From assembly GCA_036787815.1 (NCBI GenBank), contig DAIQOP010000223.1, positions 1 through 6,755 of the forward strand: a stretch of DNA of 6,755 bases, given 5' to 3'. This document shows positions 1-5,641 of this stretch, piece by piece. The stretch's first letter is position 1; each line of letters opens with the position of its first letter. The translations under genes were made by a program, and so were the position numbers. Below the pieces are notes generated by a model. The model made no database searches. It saw only the letters and a list, made by a program, of their open reading frames with translations, and was not told the DNA's origin. Source of the stretch: DATBAK01 sp036787815 (GTDB lineage: Bacteria; Actinomycetota; Acidimicrobiia; IMCC26256; PALSA-610).

Positions 1-1
1 T

Positions 2-187
2 AGCGGGTCGTGGCCATCGATCAAACAGTACGCGTGTCCGAGCGCGCCCGGACCCGACCAGATCGCGGTGTGGGTCAAGGCCAATCACACTGCAGTGACG
101 CATATGTTCGGTTCCGGGCGCACCCTGACCGGGCAGACGGTGATGCGCCTCGAACCCGACGTCAGCTCGAGTTGCGGTACGTCATGA
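2..187 (+). CDS. TadE-like pilus assembly protein, C-terminal fragment (5' end outside window)
   Basis: The frame starting at base 2 is open from the left edge to a TGA at 185-187 and gives 61 residues. The tail contains IAVWVKANHTAVTHMFGSG followed by TLTGQTVMRLEP. This is the usual end of TadE/TadE-like pseudopilin proteins: a beta-rich extracytoplasmic segment finishing in a 'T..T.VMR.EP' strand (family knowledge). TadE-like proteins are minor pseudopilins, anchored by one N-terminal helix and exported by the Tad/Flp machinery; that helix lies upstream of the window. The stop overlaps the ATG of the TadG-like gene as ATGA at 184-187, which supports both this frame and the start of the next gene. 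Assignment rests on the C-terminal style and the neighbour, so the exact subfamily is uncertain. Confidence 0.7.
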   Translation, partial: SGSWPSIKQYACPSAPGPDQIAVWVKANHTAVTHMFGSGRTLTGQTVMRLEPDVSSSCGTS

Positions 188-1980
188 GCGGCGAAGTCGT
201 GGCGACGGACGACGTTCACAGCGACGGCGAACCGGCAGGCACCGCGGGTTGGCTCGCCCGTCGCGTGCGGGCCGACGAGAGTGGGCTCGCCCTCGTCTGG
301 ATGACGCTCTTCCTGATGGTGCTGTTGGGATTCGCCGCGATCGCAGTCGACATCGGCCACGGGTACCAGGTTGCGCAGCGGGCTCAGAACACAGCCGACG
401 CCGCTGCGCTCGCGGGCACGGTCTACCTGCCCGGCAATGTCGCTACCGCGTACAGCACCGCGCAGACCATCGCCTCGGCGAACGGCTTCACCAACAGCCC
501 TGTGAACGGCGTCCAGGTCATCCCGGAGCAGCAGACGAAGCTCTCGCAGCTCAAGGTGACCGTGAAGCAGTCGGTGAAGACCTGGTTCGCGAAGGCGATC
601 GGCTTCGGAACCATGGACATCTCTCGCAGTGCCATCGCCGACTACGCACCGCCGATCGCGATGGGAAGCCCGAACCCGCAGTACGGCAACGACCCGGAGT
701 CCGGCTGCGCGCCGGCGAGCTCGTCGTGCACCCTGTATCCGAACCTCTGGGGGAACGTGAGCGCGCACGGCAGTACGAAGCAGAGCGGAGACGCGTACAC
801 GAGCGGCGACTGTGGTGGGACGCCCGACAACTGTTCGGGCTCCAACAGCGACCTCGACCCGAACGGCTACTACTACGACGTTCACTTCAACTCTGCCGCG
901 ACGGTGAAGGTGCAGGTGTTCGACCCCGGCTTCGTCGCCGTGGGCGACTTCTGTGAGGCAGGTGGTCAGCCCTCGTACTACGCCGATCTCAAGACCGCGG
1001 CTCTGGCTGCCAAACCGGCGGGTTGGCCAGTAGGCGTCACGTTCAATGGCAGCGCGCGCTACGCCCCCGAGGGCTCGACCACGGATTCACCGTCCACGTC
1101 CAACCCCGGAACTCGCTGTTGCACCGGTGACCAGCCGTTCGACGCGCCGGGCGGTGTCGCGCAGAACATGCCGTCGACGACCTACACGGTGCTGGGGCCG
1201 TCGGCCCTGCCCGGTCAGCCTTCGACCGCGAGCCCCACGGTCGGCTGCAACCAGCAGGTCTTCCCCGGTGTCGGCGGCAGTCCCGGGAAAACGATTGCAC
1301 AGCAGCTCGCCAACGGCACGAAGATCTCGGTGTCGCCCACACCGCAGTATCTTGCCGCGTATTTCCGCCAGTGGTACACGATGTGCACCATCACCGGCGC
1401 CGCCAACAGCGACTACTTCTTGCAGATCAACGGCGACGCCAACGGTAAGGGCCACAACCGTTTCGCCATTCGTGCGTCGGGAGGCGCAGCCGGTGCGGTA
1501 AGCGTGTACGGCAACGCCAAGATGGCGATCTACGCGAACGCGGGCTCCGGTGTCCTGACGCAGTTCTACCTCACCCGCATCCCGTCGAACGACCAAGGAC
1601 ACGTCCTCGACCTGTTCCTCTTCGATATCGGTGATGCCGGGAGCGGCGTGACCGGTTCCCTCCAGGTCGTGGCCCCCACCGATGCGACTGGTGCCGCGAT
1701 CGGTCCGTGCACGTACACGGCGCCACCGGGTAACTCGACCGGCCCGCCCTGGGGAACGGACAGCTTGATGAGTAGCTGCACGATCTCGGGCGTCAGTAGC
1801 GCCAACTACCAGGGTCAATGGATCGAGATCAAGATTCCGATTCCCAGCAGCTACGGCTGCCTCGACAGCAGCCCGACCGGCTGCTGGTTCCGGATCAACT
1901 ACCTCTTCAACGGGACCGTGAACGACACGACATCGTGGGCCGCGCAGCTCGAGGGAGACCCGGTCCGGATCGTCAAGTGA
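184..1980 (+). CDS. TadG-like (TadE/TadG family) membrane-anchored surface protein
   Basis: A 598-residue protein. I chose ATG 184 over the earlier in-frame GTG at 10 because 184 forms an ATGA overlap with the upstream TadE-like stop, and everything before it lies over that gene. A short N-terminal tail is followed by DESGLALVWM (31-40), one membrane helix at about 35-58, then VDIGHGYQVAQRAQNTADAAALAG (55-78, quoted only as landmark residues D56, R66, D72). This is the classic 'putative Flp pilus-assembly TadG-like N-terminal' module. The stretch up to about residue 155 is the usual TadG-like beta segment. The remaining 440 or so residues form an extracytoplasmic region rich in Gly/Ser/Thr/Asn/Pro with 13 cysteines and a GYYYD motif (228-232); no von Willebrand A signature is seen. 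The end (TTSWAAQLEGDPVRIVK) resembles C-termini of large actinobacterial TadG-like proteins. Likely exported, with the bulk outside the membrane and probably disulfide-bonded. Its role in pilus assembly or surface display is inferred. Confidence 0.8.
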   Translation: MSGEVVATDDVHSDGEPAGTAGWLARRVRADESGLALVWMTLFLMVLLGFAAIAVDIGHGYQVAQRAQNTADAAALAGTVYLPGNVATAYSTAQTIASANGFTNSPVNGVQVIPEQQTKLSQLKVTVKQSVKTWFAKAIGFGTMDISRSAIADYAPPIAMGSPNPQYGNDPESGCAPASSSCTLYPNLWGNVSAHGSTKQSGDAYTSGDCGGTPDNCSGSNSDLDPNGYYYDVHFNSAATVKVQVFDPGFVAVGDFCEAGGQPSYYADLKTAALAAKPAGWPVGVTFNGSARYAPEGSTTDSPSTSNPGTRCCTGDQPFDAPGGVAQNMPSTTYTVLGPSALPGQPSTASPTVGCNQQVFPGVGGSPGKTIAQQLANGTKISVSPTPQYLAAYFRQWYTMCTITGAANSDYFLQINGDANGKGHNRFAIRASGGAAGAVSVYGNAKMAIYANAGSGVLTQFYLTRIPSNDQGHVLDLFLFDIGDAGSGVTGSLQVVAPTDATGAAIGPCTYTAPPGNSTGPPWGTDSLMSSCTISGVSSANYQGQWIEIKIPIPSSYGCLDSSPTGCWFRINYLFNGTVNDTTSWAAQLEGDPVRIVK

Positions 1981-2004
1981 CGCCCGGGGATCGCGGTCCG
2001 GCCC

Positions 2005-2010
2005 TAGCCT
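2005..2010 (+). promoter_or_regulatory. Possible -10 element for a leaderless HMG-CoA lyase transcript
   Basis: TAGCCT fits the actinobacterial TANNNT -10 pattern and ends 7 bases before the ATG at 2018, so transcription would start at or next to the first codon. No convincing -35 hexamer is visible. The gap after the TadG-like gene is only 37 bp, so read-through is also possible. A weak TGAGG (2010-2014) could alternatively serve as a ribosome binding site. Confidence 0.3.
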
Positions 2011-2017
2011 GAGGCCC

Positions 2018-2962
2018 ATGCGCTCCTGGCCCGCTCGCGCGGAGATTCGTGAGGTCGGGCCGCGCGACGGTCTCCAGAACGAGCCGCCGGTACCGGTCGC
2101 GGAACGCGTCAGGTTGATCGACGCCCTCTCGGCGACGGGCTTGCGCCGCATCGAGGCCGCGTCGTTCGTGGCGCCGGCCGCCATCCCCGCGATGGCGGGA
2201 GCCGAGGACGTGATGGCCGCGATCGATCGCCGGCCGGGCGTCGTCTACTCGGCGCTCGTGCCCAACCTGCGGGGCGCGGAACGTGCGATCGCGGCGGCGG
2301 CCGACGAGGTGCAGCTCGTCGTGAGCGCCAGCGAGACCCACAATCTGAAGAACGTGCGGCGCACCGTCGCGGAGTCGCTGGTGGCGGCCCATGAGGTCGC
2401 GCGGCTCGTGCACGCGGCCGCCACGCCGGTCGAGGCGATCGTCTCGACCGCGTTCGGCTGCCCGTACGAAGGCGAGGTCGAACCCGAGCGGGTCGCGCAG
2501 GTCGCCGGTCACCTCGTCGACGCGGGCGCCGACCGGCTCTCGTTCGGAGACACGACCGGCATGGCCACGCCGCGCCGGGTCGACGCGTTGCTCGACGCGC
2601 TCGAGCGCGCGGGCATCGGCTCGACCGACGTCGGCCTCCACTTCCACGACACCCGCGGCACCGCGCTCGCGAACGTGCTCTTCGCGCTCGAACGCGGGGT
2701 GTCGCGCTTCGACGCGTCGATCGGCGGGCTCGGCGGGTGCCCGTACGCGCCGGGCGCGTCGGGTAACGCGGTCACCGAAGATCTCGTGCACATGCTCGAC
2801 GACGTCGGCGTCGACACGGGGATCGATCTCGCTGCGCTCATCGAGTGCGCGCGCCTCGCGCAGGAGATCGTCGGGCGCGAGCTGCCGAGTGCCATGCTGC
2901 ACGCCGGCCCGCGCCTCGCGCGCGCCACAAGCGGGGGCATGCCGGAGGTCGGAGCCGCATGA
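2018..2962 (+). CDS. mvaB: Hydroxymethylglutaryl-CoA lyase
   Basis: A 314-residue cytoplasmic TIM-barrel enzyme of the DRE-TIM/HMGL-like family. It cleaves (S)-3-hydroxy-3-methylglutaryl-CoA to acetyl-CoA and acetoacetate, the last step of leucine breakdown. Visible motifs: VGPRDGLQNE (13-22, with R16 and D17), STAFGCPYEG (143-152), GDTTGMATP, the metal-binding pair HFHDT (H208 and H210), and the family signature GGLGGCPYAPGASGN (ending N250) followed by TEDLV. Catalytic C241, N250 and E254 keep a constant offset of 25 from human HMGCL C266, N275 and E279, as do R16, D17, H208 and H210, so the active site looks intact. Length is typical. The last residues, GGMPEVGAA, come from the first copy of a 33-bp repeat and may not be native to the family. 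The stop overlaps an ATG (ATGA, 2959-2962) that opens a mini-ORF leading to the carboxylase gene. Co-transcription with the carboxylase is very likely. Confidence 0.93.
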   Translation: MRSWPARAEIREVGPRDGLQNEPPVPVAERVRLIDALSATGLRRIEAASFVAPAAIPAMAGAEDVMAAIDRRPGVVYSALVPNLRGAERAIAAAADEVQLVVSASETHNLKNVRRTVAESLVAAHEVARLVHAAATPVEAIVSTAFGCPYEGEVEPERVAQVAGHLVDAGADRLSFGDTTGMATPRRVDALLDALERAGIGSTDVGLHFHDTRGTALANVLFALERGVSRFDASIGGLGGCPYAPGASGNAVTEDLVHMLDDVGVDTGIDLAALIECARLAQEIVGRELPSAMLHAGPRLARATSGGMPEVGAA

Positions 2963-2963
2963 G
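2931..2963 (+). repeat. 33-bp direct repeat, copy 1 (coupling-site module)
   Basis: Perfectly identical, base for base, to 2984-3016. It begins GCGGGGGCATGCCGGAGG and ends GGAGCCGCATGAG. It codes the last residues of HMG-CoA lyase and carries GGAGG (2944-2948), GGAG (2951-2954) and the stop/start ATGA (2959-2962). The copy therefore holds a complete ribosome re-initiation site. An 8-bp palindrome GGCATGCC sits inside it. Confidence 0.95.
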
Positions 2964-3015
2964 TAGCGAGGCGCAGGCCGGAGGCGGGGGCATGCCGGAG
3001 GTCGGAGCCGCATGA
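2959..3015 (+). CDS. 18-residue mini-ORF created by the repeat (translation unproven)
   Basis: ATG 2959 overlaps the HMG-CoA lyase stop as ATGA. The frame reads MSSEAQAGGGGMPEVGAA and stops at TGA 3013-3015, which again overlaps the ATG of the carboxylase gene as ATGA. It is preceded by GGAGG and GGAG in repeat copy 1. The second half of the peptide repeats the end of HMG-CoA lyase (GGMPEVGAA). I recognise no family. It may simply keep ribosomes moving between the two enzymes after a 53-bp duplication. The alternative is that it is untranslated spacer and the carboxylase is initiated only from the SD in copy 2. Confidence 0.25.
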   Translation: MSSEAQAGGGGMPEVGAA

Positions 3016-3016
3016 G
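2984..3016 (+). repeat. 33-bp direct repeat, copy 2 (ribosome binding site and start of carboxylase gene)
   Basis: Identical to 2931-2963, offset by exactly 53 bp; the 20 bp between the copies (2964-2983) are unique. It contains GGAGG (2997-3001, 10 bases before the ATG) and GGAG (3004-3007, 4 bases before), then the ATGA at 3012-3015. This copy provides the immediate ribosome binding site of the carboxylase beta gene. A smaller internal near-repeat (GCCGGAGGCGGGGGCAT against GCCGGAGGTCGGAGCCGCAT) precedes and overlaps it. Confidence 0.95.
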
Positions 3017-4547
3017 CACCGAACACGAGCGGGTCGCGCGCGTCACCGAGCGGGCGCTCGCGGGAAATCTCGCGAAGGGGGCCGACAAGCTCGCGGAGCA
3101 GGGCAAGCTGTTCGTGCGCGATCGCCTGGCGCTCCTGCTCGACGACGACTCGTTCGCCGAAGACGGCCTGCTCGCGAACGCGCTGGCCGACAACCTGCCG
3201 GCCGACGGCGTGATCACCGGGGTCGGCCGCATCGACGGGCGGCCCGTCTGCGTGATGGCGAACGACACCACGGTGAAGGCCGGTTCGTGGGGCGCCCGTA
3301 CCGTCGAGAAGATCGTGCGGCTCACCGAGCACGCGCTGCGGCACGAGATGCCCGTCGTGTACCTCGTCGACTCCGCGGGTGCGCGGATCACCGATCAGGT
3401 CGAGCTGTTCCCGGGCCGGCGCGGCGCCGGTCGTATCTTCGCCAACCAGGTGCGGTTGTCGGGTCGGGTGCCGCAGGTGTGCTGCCTCTTCGGACCGTCG
3501 GCCGCCGGCGGTGCGTACATCCCCGCGTTCTGCGACGCCGTGTTCATGGTGGAGGGCAACGCGTCGATGTACCTCGGCTCGCCGCGCATGGCCCAGATGG
3601 TGATCGGCGAGCACATCTCGCTCGAAGAGATGGGCGGCGCGCGCATGCACGCGACCGTGAGCGGCTGCGGCGACAACCTCTGCGCGAACGACGAAGACGC
3701 GCTCGAGTCGGCCCGGCGCTTCCTCTCCTACCTGCCGCGCGCGTGGGACGAGGTCGCGGAGCCTGTCGTCGCCGTCCCGCCGGTCGCGAACCACAAGCCC
3801 ATCGGCGACATCGTTCCCGAGGAGGAACGGCGCGCGTACGACATGCACCGGGTGCTCGACGCGCTCGTCGACGAGGGCTCGTTCTTCGAGCTCAAGCCGC
3901 TGTGGGCGCGCGAGCTGCTGATCGGGTTCGCCCGGATCGACGGTGAGTCGGTCGGCATCGTCGCGAACAACCCGATGCACCTCGGCGGGGTGCTGTTCGT
4001 CGACTCGGCCGACAAGGCGGCGCGGTTCATCTGGCTGTGCGACGCGTTCAACGTGCCGTTGCTGTTCCTCGCCGACGTTCCCGGCTTCATGATCGGATCG
4101 CAGGTGGAGCGGCAGGGGATCATCCGCCACGGAGCGAAGATGATCACCGCGGTGACCGAGGCAACCGTGCCGAAGATCTCGGTGATCGTGCGCAAGGCGT
4201 ACGGCGCGGGGCTCTACGCGATGTGCGGGCCGGCCTTCGATCCCGACGCGTGCCTGGCGCTGCCGACGGCGAAGATCGCGGTGATGGGCCCCGAACCCGC
4301 GGTGAACGCGGTCTTCTACAACACGATCCAGGCGATCACCGATCCCGACGAGCGGGCCTTGTTCGTCGCCGCCCGGCGCGAGGAGTACGAGACCGACGTC
4401 GACCTCGTGCACCTCGCCGCGGAGCTCGTGGTCGATGCCGTCGTGCAACCGGAAGACCTGCGCACCGAGCTGGTGACGCGGTTCGCGCTCGCGGCGGGCC
4501 GCCGGCGCGACGAGCCCAGCAAGCGCCACGGGGTGCCACCGGTCTGA
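3012..4547 (+). CDS. Acyl-CoA carboxylase beta subunit (methylcrotonyl/propionyl-CoA carboxyltransferase type)
   Basis: A 511-residue carboxyltransferase of the crotonase superfamily. It would move the carboxyl group from carboxybiotin, held by a separate alpha subunit, onto an acyl-CoA. It has two fused halves. The N half carries SAGARITDQVELFPGRRGAG (from S121) and the oxyanion-hole motif FGPSAAGGAYIP (F160 onward, G166-G167). The C half carries NNPMHLGGVLFVDSADKAAR, ADVPGFMIG (V356-P357-G358) and RKAYGAGLYAM (R394 onward, A399-G400). Length matches the 500-540 residues usual for MccB/PccB/AccD proteins. Adjacency to HMG-CoA lyase favours methylcrotonyl-CoA (leucine pathway), but substrate cannot be read from sequence with confidence; propionyl-CoA or another acyl-CoA is possible. 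No biotin carboxylase/BCCP alpha subunit lies in the window, so it must be encoded elsewhere. The start at 3012 is supported by GGAGG/GGAG upstream and the ATGA overlap with the preceding mini-ORF. Confidence 0.92.
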   Translation: MSTEHERVARVTERALAGNLAKGADKLAEQGKLFVRDRLALLLDDDSFAEDGLLANALADNLPADGVITGVGRIDGRPVCVMANDTTVKAGSWGARTVEKIVRLTEHALRHEMPVVYLVDSAGARITDQVELFPGRRGAGRIFANQVRLSGRVPQVCCLFGPSAAGGAYIPAFCDAVFMVEGNASMYLGSPRMAQMVIGEHISLEEMGGARMHATVSGCGDNLCANDEDALESARRFLSYLPRAWDEVAEPVVAVPPVANHKPIGDIVPEEERRAYDMHRVLDALVDEGSFFELKPLWARELLIGFARIDGESVGIVANNPMHLGGVLFVDSADKAARFIWLCDAFNVPLLFLADVPGFMIGSQVERQGIIRHGAKMITAVTEATVPKISVIVRKAYGAGLYAMCGPAFDPDACLALPTAKIAVMGPEPAVNAVFYNTIQAITDPDERALFVAARREEYETDVDLVHLAAELVVDAVVQPEDLRTELVTRFALAAGRRRDEPSKRHGVPPV

Positions 4548-4581
4548 GTCGCGCGTTGCCGGTGCGGCGCCCGCCGGGCGG

Positions 4582-4587
4582 CACAAT
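4582..4587 (+). promoter_or_regulatory. Possible -10 element for a leaderless zinc-ribbon gene transcript
   Basis: CACAAT, a 4/6 match to TATAAT, ends 6 bases before the GTG at 4594, which would give a transcript starting at or beside the start codon. A TTGCCG at 4556-4561 could be a -35, but the 20-base spacer is long. The GC-rich imperfect hairpin at 4562-4584 (CGCCC/GGGCG with loop GCC, outer GTGC/GCAC) overlaps this site and could instead weakly end the upstream transcript; it has no T-run. Confidence 0.25.
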
Positions 4588-4593
4588 GGGGGC

Positions 4594-4845
4594 GTGCCCT
4601 CCTGTCCGGCCTGTGGTCACTACCTCACGCCCACCTCGATGAAGCCCGACGGCTCCTGCCCGTTCTGCCTCCAGACCGTCGACTACAAACGGGCCCGCAA
4701 GGCCGACGAGCTGCGTGCGGTGGGGGAGGAGCCCGACGAGGTCGTCGCCGCGCCGTGGCACCTCAAGCTGCTCCTCGCCGGCACCGCGGTGTACCTCGGA
4801 TACCGGTTCCTGCAGGGCATCGAATGGGTGGCCCACAAACTGTGA
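4594..4845 (+). CDS. Small zinc-ribbon protein with C-terminal membrane helix, function unknown
   Basis: An 83-residue protein starting with GTG. This start is needed to include the first half of the metal site. Two cysteine pairs, CPAC (C4, C7) and CPFC (C22, C25), are 14 residues apart and form a rubredoxin-knuckle-type zinc ribbon. A charged linker follows (residues 30-53), then one hydrophobic helix at about 57-74 (LKLLLAGTAVYLGYRFLQ) and a short tail ending WVAHKL. The likely topology is a cytoplasmic zinc ribbon anchored by a tail helix; orientation is inferred. I do not recognise a named family. It sits 46 bp after the carboxylase gene on the same strand and just before a tRNA, so its neighbours say little about its function. 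The Cys pattern and helix make a real gene likely. Confidence 0.72.
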   Translation: MPSCPACGHYLTPTSMKPDGSCPFCLQTVDYKRARKADELRAVGEEPDEVVAAPWHLKLLLAGTAVYLGYRFLQGIEWVAHKL

Positions 4846-4862
4846 GGGCGCTCGGGGGCCGA

Positions 4863-4868
4863 TAGTCT
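4863..4868 (+). promoter_or_regulatory. Putative -10 element of the tRNA-Pro promoter
   Basis: TAGTCT matches TANNNT and ends 13 bases before the mature tRNA 5' end, leaving a leader of about 6 bases. A -35 hexamer is not clear; CTGTGA at 4841-4846, overlapping the end of the upstream gene, is a 3/6 match at a 16-base spacer. Confidence 0.35.
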
Positions 4869-4881
4869 CGGACCTCCACAG

Positions 4882-4959
4882 CGGGCTGTGGCGCAGCTTG
4901 GTTAGCGCGTCGGTCTGGGGGACCGAAGGTCCCGGGTTCGAGTCCCGGCAGCCCGACCA
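4882..4959 (+). tRNA. tRNA-Pro (anticodon GGG), CCA encoded
   Basis: A full cloverleaf folds by eye. The acceptor is CGGGCTG (4882-4888) with CAGCCCG (4949-4955); the D arm is GCGC/GCGC around AGCTTGGTTA. The anticodon stem TCGGT/ACCGA holds loop CTGGGGG, placing GGG at 34-36 after U33 with G37. The variable loop is AGGTC, and the T arm CCGGG/CCCGG holds TTCGAGT. A73 is followed by genomic CCA (4957-4959). GGG reads CCC/CCU proline codons, and G37 is expected for methylation in tRNA-Pro. The convergent integrase gene ends 13 bp downstream, so this tRNA is the probable integration target. It stays intact on this side of the element. Confidence 0.95.
4931..4959 (+). other. Probable attachment site (att) in the 3' half of tRNA-Pro
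   Basis: Tyrosine recombinases commonly recombine in the T-arm/acceptor 3' half of a tRNA gene, and the element copy restores the tRNA (established knowledge). Here the integrase stop codon is 13 bp past the CCA end, which is the standard arrangement. The exact core and the second att copy cannot be seen; no second copy of the tRNA 3' end occurs in the window, as expected if the element extends to the right. Confidence 0.4.
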
Positions 4960-4972
4960 CTAAATGAGCAGG

Positions 4973-5641
4973 TCAGACGGTACGCGCGCCCTTCGCAGCC
5001 GGGAGCGCGACGACCTCCAGGCCGCGTACAGGCCGCGAGTTGTTTGAGATTGCCTCGCGATACGTGCGTTCGAGACCGTCGACGAGGGTCTCATCGAGCG
5101 ACGGGAAGAGGTGCCCGTAGCGGTCAAGGGTGACCGTGATTGACGAATGGCCGAACCGTTCCATCATCGCCTTGGGATGCGCACCCTGGGCGATCAGGAG
5201 CGCCGCGCACGTGTGGCGCAGGTCGTGGAACCGGAGGCGCTCCGGGAGACCCGCAGCGACCACCGCAGGCTTGAACGTCCGGCGGTAGAAGTTCGAGTGT
5301 CGCAGCGGTCCTCCGGCCGAGTCGGTAAAGACGAGATCGCCCGGCTGTGTTCGTCCAGCGCGGGCGAGATGCTCGCCGAGGCGATCGCAGAGGAACCGCG
5401 GCATCCGCACCGTGCGTCGTTCGTAGGTCTTCGTCGCGCCGAGCACGAGCGCGCCGTGAACCTCCGCATACGATTCCGCGACCTCGACCGTGCCGCGCAG
5501 AAGATCGACGCGACCGATCCGCAGTGCCGCGACCTCGCCCGCTCGGAGCCCGGTGTAGGCGGCGAATACGACGAGCGTGCCCGCTTGATCACCGAGCACC
5601 CGGTCGAGCTGGTCGACCTGTTCCGCAGTGAGGAACACCAT
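4973..5641 (-). CDS. Integrase catalytic-domain fragment (C-terminal part)
   Basis: A 222-residue frame from ATG 5641. The first residue is almost certainly internal to the original protein, since RDE directly upstream in this frame continues the domain. It carries the whole tyrosine-recombinase catalytic domain: TGLRAGE (R33), the beta-hairpin lysine in GATKTYERR (K71), HDLRH (H139, R142), GHSS (H165) and DRYGHL with the nucleophile Y175. About 47 residues follow the nucleophile. This frame closes upstream at a TGA at 5659-5657, which limits where the frameshift can be. Alone it lacks the DNA-binding domains and would not be expected to recombine efficiently. Confidence 0.8.
   Translation of the reverse strand: MVFLTAEQVDQLDRVLGDQAGTLVVFAAYTGLRAGEVAALRIGRVDLLRGTVEVAESYAEVHGALVLGATKTYERRTVRMPRFLCDRLGEHLARAGRTQPGDLVFTDSAGGPLRHSNFYRRTFKPAVVAAGLPERLRFHDLRHTCAALLIAQGAHPKAMMERFGHSSITVTLDRYGHLFPSLDETLVDGLERTYREAISNNSRPVRGLEVVALPAAKGARTV

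Noticed and set aside
10..183. Upstream extension of the TadG-like gene from GTG 10
   Set aside because: These 58 codons lie over the tail of the TadE-like gene in another frame, and the ATGA at 184-187 gives a far better start.
1973..3391. Long minus-strand open frame (472 codons) opposite HMG-CoA lyase and the carboxylase
   Set aside because: Arginine/alanine-rich composition without any family motif, lying antisense to two clearly recognised enzymes; typical of antisense frames in GC-rich DNA.
4562..4584. GC-rich imperfect hairpin after the carboxylase gene as a terminator
   Set aside because: Only 9 pairs with a two-base bulge and no T-run; such pairing is easily found by chance in this composition, so it is mentioned only within the neighbouring promoter entry.
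2838..4586. Long minus-strand open frame (582 codons) opposite the carboxylase
   Set aside because: His/Arg/Asp-rich low-complexity translation that mirrors the codons of the carboxylase; no domain recognisable and no start context.
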